Assembly (NCBI GenBank): GCA_023213395.1
Contig: CM041465.1
Coordinates: 77,879,741 to 77,943,740 of the forward strand
Source: Cycas panzhihuaensis
Lineage: Eukaryota > Cycadophyta
Length of the DNA stretch: 64,000 bases
Reading direction: 5' to 3'
Both the position numbers and the translations under genes were made by a program. Below the pieces are notes generated by a model. That model saw only the letters and a list, made by a program, of their open reading frames with translations. It was not told the DNA's origin and did not search any database. Within the stretch, counting starts at the first letter, position 1; every line of letters starts with the position of its first letter. Below are positions 22,152 to 32,000 of this stretch, in pieces.

Positions 22152-24459
22152 ATGGTGATAGCCAGCCCAGATCTAGTGAGTGGATCCTACAGAACCCATC
22201 CCATTTTGAAGTTTAATTTCAGTGCTTTTTGTGATTTTTTTAATGTAGTTTTTGGGCCCCATATGGGCAAATAGTAACCTCTCAGAGTTCAAATTGGACC
22301 TAGAAAGAGGGGGGACCTGGGCATTAGGTAGCCCTAGTCTGGGTGGGCCCCATAGGGGTCCATCCATAAGGAAATTTTTTTTTTTTTTTTGGCAGAAACC
22401 CCTTCGTGGGTGTTGCTCGTCTGCACAAGAAGATCGTGGTTCCGCTGATCTTTCTGCGGCCCCGACACGCGGGACCTGAGCTAAACTCTATGGTACTATG
22501 GACCAGTAGGCCCTAAATCTGGATCAGGCAGAGCCAAGAGATAGCCGGAAGGGTAGAGAACCAATGTAAGCTTATTTTTTACTGGTTTTTGTGGTGTTTG
22601 CAGGCTGTTATCACGGTAGATAACCACGAGAACATAGGGATGGTGATGCTTAGCTTCATTGAGATGATATCCAAGGAGGACAAAGGGGTCCTACAGAGGT
22701 GTGGCTTGTTGAAGGCCCTGAAGACACCTCAATACATGTCAGACCAGAGACTGTTAGTTGATATAGTATCATATTGGGACTGGAGGAGGCACGTTTTCCA
22801 CCTACCCCAAGTGGAAGATGTGATTGTGACACCGAGGGATATCAGGCAAATATTGGGAGTACCGATTAGAAGGCTGGGCCAGACAGAACGCCGCCTAGCA
22901 ATGAGGCAAAGACATGTGGAGGTAGTAGTGTTTTTTATAGGGACAGATAGATGGGAGAGGAGAGGGGTTCCTCTCCAGACCATGGTTATGTCTAGAGTTC
23001 CTCGTGTGATGAAGCTCATCACATTGTGCATTCTGTTACAGATTTCCCAGAAACAGAACTATAGGGACATCCCTGGGGATGGATGGATGCAGTGCACTGT
23101 TGTGAGGCCGGCGAGAGGATGGATTAAGCCACCCTGATAGCGGTGAACCTCATTGCACAGTTGGATGCTATTAAGACGACAGGCAGGAGAGGATTATCAT
23201 ATAGCACATTGCTACAATGTTGGTTCTTCGATCATTTTAGAGCAGTGGCACTAGCGGGGGGACCACACCCCATTATAGAATGGGCCCCTATGGTCCACAA
23301 GTGGCAAACCAGGCTAAGGGGAATAGAGGACCAAGCCCATGTCCAATGTCCAGTGGAGGCTACATCGCTGGACCTCCTCACTATGATGGATGATGTGGAA
23401 GATCCATACAGGGCAGTGAGGTGGGACAGTGATGACGAGGTAGGCAGAGTAGGGGCGCTCCCAGGTGATGACGATGATGATGGAGATGGAGGAGATGGGG
23501 CAAGCCCGTCATGACCTACGGGAGAGGCAGGTCCATCGGGGATAACAGGAGGAGCAGCAGGGCCATCTGAGACTGCCGGCGGAGAGGCAGGCCCATCAGG
23601 GGCTGTAAATGGGAGCAGGGGGTTGGCAACGAGGGCCCGCAGGCTACGAATCATGAGGAGATCTAAAGAGGTGACAATTAAGCTAGTCCTAGCAAGGAGA
23701 GAGGCCCAGGTAGAGGTGGTACTTGAGGAGGAGGTACTAGCAGCTGGCGAGTAGCCAAAAGCAGAGGCTATCGTACAAGCAGAGGAGACAGTAGCTGCGG
23801 CAGGTGAGACCTTACCTCCTCATCGTTTGATAGCTAGATAGATACTTTGATTTGGTTTTATTTTAGTATGCAGCTAGATATATACTGATATATGGTATGT
23901 TGGATTTGTAGGTACCGCGGAGATCCAATAGTTAGTGGAGGCCATGGTGAGGGAGATGTTCCTTCAGGTATAAGCAGAGGGGCAGCCACCCATCTAGGCA
24001 AAGGACGTACCTAGATAGGTAGGTGCCCATATGGTAGCATTCACCCTGTTGGCAAGGGCAAGAGACATATGGGTTGTAGAGTCCCAAGAGCACATAGCAT
24101 TCAGGGGACAAATGTAATAGGAATTGGACGAGGCTCAGGTCATGCAAGACGCATTATAGAGTCGCATAGAGACACTAGAGACCCAGGGCAGAGCCGAAGG
24201 GGATATGGGAAGTCATATCCAAGTGGTGATACTAGAGGAGAGACCCTTAGGGATGGAGGAGAGGTTACACCTCATAGAGGTGAAGCAGGATCGTATCCAG
24301 GTGCAATACAATTGACTGGTCAAGGATATGGCAGTGTCGAGGTCGGTACGGAGCAGGACTTAGACTCATATGGCAATGACGACCCCGAGGAGGCCACGAG
24401 ATAAGGGGAGTGAGGCAAGGGACTTGCGGAGACCCAAGAGGAGTCTCGGAGGGATGTGA
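22152..24459 (+). pseudogene. Antisense spliced gene, plant mobile domain-like protein
   Basis: Proposed exons: 22152-22175 (MVIASPDL), 22604-23803 and 23912-24459. Introns begin GTGAGT (22176) and GTGAGA (23804) and end TTTGCAG (22603) and TTTGTAG (23911). The relative copy keeps the 24-nt exon, both donors and the first acceptor. Exon 2 contains DIVSYWDWRRHVFHLPQVED, TPRDIRQILGVPI and GLSYSTLLQCWFFDHF, resembling the plant mobile domain (aminotransferase-like, PF10536) of MAIL1/MAIN-type proteins. An Asp-rich then Gly/Pro/Ser-rich linker follows, and exon 3 encodes a long Glu/Arg-rich probable coiled coil. A frameshift near 23110, a TAA just after it, a TGA at 23512-23514 and several stops in exon 3 make this copy a pseudogene. 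Antisense extra ORFs are known in Tat elements; the domain name is inferred from motifs. Confidence 0.62.
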
Positions 24460-25155
24460 TCCCTAGGAGAGGGATCACATTGACCAGGGCATGATACCCC
24501 AGGGGCGGGGCAGTAGTAGTGTAGGACATATATATTTGATTTTGACAGGGGAAAGCAAGGGCCTCCAGGGGGTCATATATATATATAGTCATATGATTGT
24601 ACCCCCCCTACAAGGACACCAACTTCCCATATGTACGACATGGCATCTGATTTTGATGTGTATATATAGACGGGGTAATCAGTACCCTATTTTGATATGA
24701 GATGATGTGTATATCATGTGTGGCAGATGACATGTATGTTCTGTTATGTATGTTATAGATGCTTTGTTATATGATGCACGTATTTCCTTCCATGCATGGC
24801 CATATATCTAACAGGAGCACACACGACCACCACGAGTAGTGTTGATAGGCACATGTGGGGTTAGAGGTACAGCGACACGCACGTCCATGGAGGAGCATAG
24901 CAGGAGATATGAAGGAAATACCAAGTGAGAGAGGGAGGAGTGACGATACTCTAGAGCGTCATCCTAACTGGGGGATGTCCAAATAGGAAGACAAAAGTCC
25001 CAAAAGGATATGGGAACACGAGTTCCACGGGAGGAACCAGAAAGAAAAAAAAGGAGACCATCCTAAGTTGTCATTCCACCTGTGGCTGAGAAATGGGCAC
25101 AACTCAAGATGGTAGTTTAGGCTCATTTCGAAGTGTGGGTAAAGTGACAGTGAGG
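24460..25155. other. Gap between the antisense gene and integrase
   Basis: No convincing coding frame on either strand. It would hold the 3' ends of two convergent transcripts, pol from the minus strand and the antisense gene from the plus strand. TA-rich runs near 24575-24590 and 24655-24670 could serve as poly(A) regions. Confidence 0.4.
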
Positions 25156-26417
25156 TCACAAGTAAAACTTCTTAAGGAATTTTCCATTAATAGCTTTCTC
25201 AAACTCAAGACCTTCCAGGGTGGCAATCCTATAAGCACCATTACCGAGGGTCTCAATAATGATGAAAGGGCTAACCTTTCTAGGTTTGAATTTGGTCAAA
25301 CGGTCATGGAGATATTCTAATTTAAGGATGTGGTCCCTAGGAAATAATGGACGGGAACAAAGATGTTTATCGTAGGTCCTTTGTGAGTGAGCTTTGGATG
25401 CCAAGTTAGCCTGATAAGCAGCTAAACGTCTCTCGTCTAAAGCTTTGAGGTCTAGAAGGTGAACCTAACAGATCAACTCCTCACCAATGAGACCTTGAAG
25501 AGAGACTCGCAAGGAAGGAATCTCTACCTCCAATGGGAGTACTACCTCGGTACCATAGACCAGGGAGAACGGGGTATTCCTGTGGCAGAACGGATAGAGG
25601 TGCAGTAAGCCTACAAAGTGGAAGGCAGTTGAAGGTGCCAGTCTCTTTGAGACTGAGCAACAGTTTTCTTTAGGATATTGACAAGAGTCTTATTGAATGA
25701 CTCTACCTAACCATTTGCCTGAGGATAGTAAGGAGAAGAAGTTTTATGAGAAATCTTGAATTTCTTGCAAAGCTCATCCATCTCCTTGTTACAAAAAAGG
25801 GTTCCATTGTCAGTGATTAAGACGCCTGGAATCCCGAAATGACAAATGATGTGCTGGTAAACAAATGTAGCTATCGTTTTACCAAGAGTAGTAATTAAGG
25901 GAATGGCCTCCGCCCATTTGGTAAAATATTTCGTGGCAGTCAAGATAAACTTGTGCTGCGACGATGAAGGTAGAGAGATAGCCCTGACGAGATCTAGCCC
26001 CTACTGAGCGAAAGGCCATGGAGAAATAATAGGGTGAAGGGCCTTGGAAGGCACATGGGAGATGTTAGCATGTTCCTGACATCGTTGACATGTCAAGGCA
26101 AAAGCGTGGGCATCTTTGAAAAGGGACAGCCAAAAGTAACCCATGCAGAGGATCCTCTGAGCCATAGACTGGCCCCCAAAGTGGCCCCCACAAATACCAT
26201 GGTGGCATTCGCAGAGTATTTGGTTGGCTTCGTCAGCAATGACGCAGCAGAGGAGGATCCCATCAAAGGACCTCTTATACAATACTTCATCCATGAGGAA
26301 GTATTGCCTAGCAGAAGTCTGAATGTGAGATCTAACTTTACTACTAGCATCAAGGTGGTATTACTGTTGCATGAGATACCGCACTATGTCGCCATACCAC
26401 TCATTGTCAATGAGTAG
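25156..26417 (-). pseudogene. Gypsy integrase
   Basis: Minus-strand frame 26294-26001 holds the zinc-binding domain (CHHGICGGHFG then TCQRCQEH). 25943-25707 holds the catalytic core with FTKWAEAIPL, Asp in VLITDNGTLF and SPYYPQANG, followed by TAG and VESFNKTL. The TAG (25707-25709) replaces the Gln next to the catalytic Glu and fits CAG-to-TAG. A further stop lies before GLDLVRA, which contains the first catalytic Asp. After a frameshift, 25404-25156 gives the C-terminal domain (KFKPRKVSPFIIIETLGNGAYRI, then INGKFLKKFY). No chromodomain is visible. Integrase would insert the DNA copy; this one is inactive. Confidence 0.88.
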
Positions 26418-26990
26418 ATGAGGAGAGACATCCTGAATCGTTAAGATGGACTCATCAGGGAGGGAATCGTCGATAAGAGTATCAAAGGAGTTAGGAATAG
26501 GGGTGTCTGCGAGCTACTCGGCCACCACCATTCCCTTCTTTGATTTCTAGTTAATGATATGAAGGTCAAATTCTTGAAGTAGGACAGCCCAATGACCAAC
26601 CCTACCCGTCAAATCTAAATGAGTGAGTAAGTATCGCAAGGGATCAAACTGGATGATCACCTTGGTGGTATTACCAAGCAAGTAGTGTCTAAACTTCTTG
26701 GTCGCGTGGACCAAGGAGAGACACTCCTTCTCAGTAGGAGAGTAGTTAAGTTCAGTGGCCACAAGAGTATGACTGATGAAATAAATAGCCCTCTTGGTTC
26801 CTGAATCATCCTCCTAAGCTAGCATAGCGCCCAAGGACTTGTCAGTCGCTGAGGTATATAGAATGAAGGGCCTATTGAAGCGAGGGGACACCAGCGTAGG
26901 AGCGGAAGCAAGGGCTTCCCTAAGTCCTTTGAAGGCTTGCTAGGTCTTGTTAGACCAAACAAAAGGAGCTCCCTTCTTCAATAGGTTCAT
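26418..26990 (-). pseudogene. Gypsy RNase H (Ty3 type)
   Basis: The frame 26762-26547 reads ELNYSPTEKECLSLVHATKK and FRHYLLGNTTKVIIQFDPLRYLL, the standard RNase H region of Ty3/gypsy Pol with the catalytic Glu in PTEKE. It lies in the same frame as RT upstream and integrase downstream, so RT, RNase H and integrase were one polyprotein. Stops on both sides break it. Confidence 0.85.
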
Positions 26991-27730
26991 AAGGGGTTTA
27001 GCGCTTACAGCAAAGTCTGCCAAGAAGCACCTGAGAAAACTGAGCCTACCCAGAAATGACTTGATCTGTCATTGGGTTCTAGGAGGCGGCATGTCAAGGA
27101 TTACCCTGACCTTGTTAGGATCAATCTGGATTCCTTATTTGGATACAAGAGATCCAAGGAGTTTACCCGAAGTAATGGCAAATACACACTTGAGCGGGTT
27201 TAGGCTAACATGATACTTGCGGCATCGTGAGAAGATAGCCCGTAAGTCGAAGGGATGATGGGCCCTGACATATGAGAGACCCATCATGTCCTCCATGAAG
27301 ACCTCCAATGTGTTATCAATGAGGTCATGGAAGATGAAATGCATTGCTCTTTGATAAGTAGCACCTGCATTTTTAAGGCCAAAGGGCATTGCCTTGTAGG
27401 CAAAGGTACCCCATGGTGTAGTGAAGGCCCTCTTGTGGCAGTCTTCAAGAGATATCTAGATTTGGTTGTAACCATAGAACTCATCCATTAAGGACATGAC
27501 TTCGAATCCAATAGTTCGATCAATGATTTGATCGATGAAGGGAAGTGGAAAGTTGTCCTTAGGACAAGCGTTGTTAATGTCACAGAAGTCAACGCATATA
27601 TAGATGGCCTCATTATTTTTAGCAATGGGGACAATGTTGGAGACCTACTTGTGGTAATCAGTGGAAGTAATGAGTCCAGTGTCTAAGAGCTTTTCAACCT
27701 CCATCTTAACGGTAGCTGAGAGCTTAGGGT
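26991..27730 (-). pseudogene. Gypsy reverse transcriptase
   Basis: Minus-strand reading gives a DEFYGYNQI segment ended by a TAG, then TTPWGTFAYKAMPFGLKNAGATYQRAM and FHDLIDNTLEVFMEDMMGLS. The catalytic box, normally YVDD-like, reads FMEDM: the first of the paired Asp residues is Glu (codon 27291-27293), which should disable polymerisation. Thumb motifs HPFDLRAIFSRCRKYHVSLN and LNPLKCVFAITSGKLLG follow. Confidence 0.88.
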
Positions 27731-28064
27731 GAAGAGGACACTGCTTCTGGCGCACAGGGCAGGTGCCAGGGATGGTGGTAAGATTATGGGTGACAATGGA
27801 GGGGTCAATTCCCTTCATGTCAGCATAATCCCATACGAAAACATCCTGAAACTCCTAGAACAAAAGGGAATACTTCTTTACCTCATCAGGAGAGCATTCC
27901 ATCCTGACCTTAATGACCTTGCCAGGGGCCAAGACTATGTCTTGGGTTGCCCCCATGCACATGGCATTCCCATCCTCGAAGTGGAGAGGGGAAAGGTCAA
28001 CGGGAGGAGATGGAATAGGAGATGGGATTGGGTTAGTGAGTGTGGACCCAATCGTAAGGATCTT

Positions 28065-28643
28065 TTAGTGGCCAAGCCTGTGGTGACCAGAAGGCAAGTT
28101 AGGTGTGAAGCCTGCTAGGTGCTCAAGCAAGGCTTCATCATCCTCGAAGTAATCCACCCCATGGATGACTTTACTCTGAGTAGACGAAGTGCTAGAAGAA
28201 GTGGAGGCAATGGGACCGTGATGGTCATCAGGTTGCCCGTCTTCCTCGCAAGACTCTAAGAGAGAGTCAAAAGGGGGCTCCCCGAAAGAAGTGAAAGGTA
28301 GTTCTTCGAAGCCATCACCTGTGGGGGGGTGATGAAGGGGAAGAACTGATGACGGATGAGTCAACATGAGCAATGACATGTGGCACATAGGAGTGGCTAG
28401 TCTCACCAATGAGAGAGGTTCTAAATGGAGATTTAGAACGGGATGGGTGTGATCTACTGGTGCGGATGAAAGAGACGGGGTGGAGACAATCCTCATCCTC
28501 ATCGTGTGACTCGTCGTCACTAAACGAGGCGAGGTACCCATAGCTCCTAACACCAATAGGAGTAAAACGTGTGAGACTAGGAAAAGAAGATGTGGGATCT
28601 TCTTTAGATGGATTAGGTATACCAATGGAGCAAGCCGAGGCAT
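28065..28643 (-). pseudogene. Gypsy Pol linker between protease and RT
   Basis: This 192-residue frame is in phase with RT, RNase H and integrase, and out of phase with gag-protease. It has no recognisable domain; its C-terminal half is acidic and Ser-rich (HGVDYFEDDEALLEHLAGF). Spacer sequence between protease and RT is usual in Tat-type elements. The phase change near 28650-28790 could be a mutation or a programmed shift; a single copy cannot tell. Confidence 0.6.
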
Positions 28644-28794
28644 GAGTAGAAGGGCCTTATCTTACCTGATTAATAGGATAAGTTTGTTTGGCAAGTAGGC
28701 GTTTGTGGAGAACAACCCTCATTCATCCATCATGGACGAATTTAAGTTGTCCCCAGAGAGTTGAACACACGGCTCCCATCTAGCCAAGCTATGG

Positions 28795-29741
28795 TCAACC
28801 TAAGAGAAGGTTGTACTCGACGTCGATGTCGAGGACTATAACATCAGTGAGGACAGTCTTACCCTCGAGGGTGAGCAGAATCGCAACAGATCCCAATGGG
28901 GTCTTCTCACTACTGTCATAACCTTGGCATCGCCATGGAATAGGTTCCAAGGTAGAAATACCAAGCTCTTGCATGACACGTAAGGGCATGACATTCACGG
29001 AAGAACCGTTGTCCACAACAGTCCTTTACAGGGTATAATCGGGTGTATCGATGGTAATAGTGAATGGGAAGTTCCACTGACATTCCCTTTCATACGCAGG
29101 AGGAAGGTCCTTAGGATCAAAAGAAATAATAGGTTCATGACTTTGGGTGATGCCCAAAGCGTGGACGGGCATGTCATTCGATCCTAAAGCTTCCAAGAGG
29201 AGAACCCGCTGCTTGGGATAACTCCTCAAAACATCCATCAAGGACATTCCTACAGCAATGGTATGAAGCTCATCCACGATGGAGAAAGGGTTACCCTTCG
29301 CGGTAGGTTGGGTAAGTGCCCTTCGAAAATCGTAACGACCCAGGCACACATGAATGGCCTTGGGGAAGAGAGGTACTTCTGGAGGAGGGTTCTCTGGAAG
29401 AGGATTGGAAGGAGTAGAGGAAGAAGCACCAGCTGCTTCTTTAGCGGCTTGAAACCGTGTAAGGGCATACGAAGAAGTAGCCTCAATCATTTGAATCACC
29501 TTCTTCCCCTTGTTTCGGGGCTGCAAAGGTGATGGGGTGTGACGGTTAGGGGAACGGGAGGAAGAGGACCAATCCTGGGCGCCCTTCCCTTTATCACGGG
29601 AAGGACATGAATTTGGCAATCTTCCTGGGTTCCGGTTATTCTTGGATTGAGTGTTGCAATCGCATTCCCCATGTTTGGGGAACGGATCCTTGTGAACTGG
29701 TTGGTCTAAATTAGGCCTTGAGGCCCGTTTAAGGGAGGAGT
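28795..29741 (-). pseudogene. Gypsy Gag C-terminal region and protease
   Basis: In the same frame as gag upstream. 29619-29026 encodes a Ser/Pro/Lys-rich segment (RNKGKKVIQMIEATSSYALTR), then CLGRYDFRRALTQPTAKGNP and a region ending TITIDTPDYTL before a TAA. The protease follows directly: VVDNGSSVNVMPLRVMQELG with the catalytic Asp in DNGSS, then TPLGSVAILLTLEGKTVLTDV. The retropepsin would cut the polyprotein. DNGSS in place of DTGSS is seen in several plant gypsy lineages. Confidence 0.8.
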
Positions 29742-31740
29742 CATGTCAAGGGGTATCCTTGGGATGCTGGGCCCTACAACATGAGTCATCATGGAAGCAC
29801 TCCCCATGAATAGAGCGCCACTTCTTCTCAAGCAAGAGATCTATCTTCCTCGTTTGAGAGGATTGGGCGTTTCCATTCCTGGGGAGGGAAGCTTGGGTTG
29901 CTTGTTGAATTTGTTTATTGGATGTTGGAGATGAAGGAGCTTGTAACTTGAGTTCCTTCATCGTACGTTCGAACAAATGTATGGCGGATATGAGGGGGTC
30001 TAAGGTCTTCTCAATTGGATGAGAAGAAGACCTGGAGGATTGTTGGGGTTTAGTATCCTTAGTTGGAGGTGGTACCTCACGTCGCTGTGAGGGCTTGAGA
30101 GGCTTCTTGAGTCTGGCCTGGATCTCAATAGCCTCAAGCACTAAGCACTTGGCAATCGAGGAGTCGCATGTGGTCACCCCCATTTTAAGGACTTTCACAT
30201 GTACTTCAGGATGAAGTGCATTAATGAAAATGTCTCTCTTCAACTCCTTGGGCAAGGCGAACGTGGCCTTAGCAGAGTGAAGAAGGTCATTGAATCATCA
30301 CACAAAGTCACGATTCATCTCATCGTGACCTTGTTTGAGTGATAGGAGGGATTTCATTCCGCTCTCAAATGGGTAATCTACATCAAAGTAATTGATAAAT
30401 TCATCTACTAATTGCTAGAATGAAAAGATAGAGTGGGTAGGGAGGCGATAAAACCACTTAAGGGCATCGCCCTATAAAGATCATGGAAATAATTTCATTA
30501 AAATATGGCCGTAAGCCCAGTAATCAATACATATCATAGAAAAACTATACACGTATTCTGCTGGGTCTTGCGAAGAAGTTATGTCAAATCTAGGAACTTC
30601 AGGAGGATGAGGCGGCAGATTAGTTCTTAATGCCTCAATAGATAAAGGTGTTGATCTATAATCCATGAAGGGATGCACCCTTGCCTGGACCGTAAGATCA
30701 ACGAATGACATAGTAGGTAGCAAGCAAGGAATGGACGGGGATGGCAAACCCATCCCTCCTTGAGGAAATGCCCCTTGCTGGAAGGGAGCTTGAGGATAAG
30801 TGCCTTAAAAGGGAGTCGGGTTCCCTTGCAAAGGCACGGCAAAAGGGACTATGCTAGATGGCAGAAAAGGAGGGTGCGAAACTGGGTTTTGCCCATATGG
30901 GCCACCCGTAGGTGGGGCAAACCCATATGGGTGTAGTGGGTCCACCCCATAAGCTGGGAGGTGGTTCCCTTTACCTTACCCCCAAGGTTGAGAAGTGTAA
31001 CCTAGGGGTATGTAAAAGGAAGGGCCAATAGGTTGGTTTTAAGGATATGTGGGAGCAGGTCCCACATGACTAGTGGCTGAAGAATTAGTAGGACCGACAG
31101 GCCTATTAGAGAAAGTATGCGCCACATTGGGGGATGGCACATTAGTTTGGCTAGGAAAGGGTATGCTAACCTTCAACTAAGGGAAGGACACACCACGGGA
31201 AGGTCCCAAAGCACTAGGACCATAACGAGGGATAGAAGGTGTGACATGTGTCCCCGAAACAGCAATAAGGATGGAACAGGATGAATGTGTAGGCACGAAA
31301 GGATTGGTTGTTACAGGAGGAGAAGATGAGGATGAAGAAAGTGGGGGAGGAGTAGACGAGGAAGGGGCTCCCCCATGGAAGGCATCTTCAAACCATCTAG
31401 GACGTGGTTGAAAATGAGCAGCACGACAGCACTCATTAAAAGCTTCAACCACGTCAGTGGGAGGGGTATCTACATGATTATAAGAGGTAGACGGGACCTC
31501 AAACAAAGTAGATCCCTTGGGACATTCCTCATAAGAATCACCAACTGAGTGGTAAATCTCAAGAGGAAAGGATCCTTCTACCGCATGAGTAGGAGGATGG
31601 GCGTCAAGCGGGTGATGTTGGTCGCCCGGGTAGTAAATAGGATCATCACCCTCCTAGGTGCATCCTAGAATAGAAGAGGAAAACTCATGAGTTCCCGAGT
31701 CTAAGGTGTGGTAGGCCCAATCGGAATGGTATCCTTCCAT
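29742..31740 (-). pseudogene. Gypsy Gag
   Basis: One frame runs from ATG 31740-31738 (MEGYHSDWAYHTLDS) to TGA 29748-29746, with internal stops near 31650 and between 30480 and 30260. The N-terminal part is Pro/Ser-rich; the Retrotrans_gag core shows LPPHPPEVPRFDITSSQDPA, DALKWFYRLP and LPKELKRDIFINALHPEVHV. The basic C-terminus has KKWRSIHGECFHDDSCCRAQ, a His/Cys cluster that is not a standard CCHC knuckle. The ATG was chosen because it begins the only continuous in-phase stretch and lies ~240 bases from the primer site. The TGA at 29746 fits CGA-to-TGA. Confidence 0.82.
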
Positions 31741-31980
31741 GGTCGAATTAGAATCCGACTATGGAAGAGGATGATACCCAGGATCTTCTAACAATGGGGG
31801 TAAGCCACATAAACGATGAGAAAAGCATCGCATACAAAGCCAACCGCCACTTTAGGAGAAAGAAAGAGCAATAAAGAGCACACGTTGGGGGCTGCCCAAT
31901 GAAGGAAACGAAGTGGGATGAACCACAAGCAAGTAGCAATACCAATAGAAAAGAGCAGAGACTAGCTCCCTTACTAGCAG

Positions 31981-31999
31981 ATCCCCAGTATGGCCGCCA
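31981..31999 (-). promoter_or_regulatory. Primer binding site of the gypsy element
   Basis: The minus strand reads TGGCGGCCATACTGGGGAT one base inside the 5' LTR. The plus strand looks like a tRNA 3' end (CCCC, 7-base acceptor half, GCCA). The exact tRNA was not assigned, but it is not initiator Met. Confidence 0.75.
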
Positions 32000-32000
32000 G

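Noticed and set aside
22252-22479. 75-codon plus-strand frame
   Set aside because: Lies inside the proposed first intron of the antisense gene and is not preserved in the second copy.
23232-23654. Pro/Ala/Ser-rich minus-strand frame
   Set aside because: Shadow of the acidic and Gly/Ser-rich tail of the antisense gene on the opposite strand; the same holds for 63583-63981.
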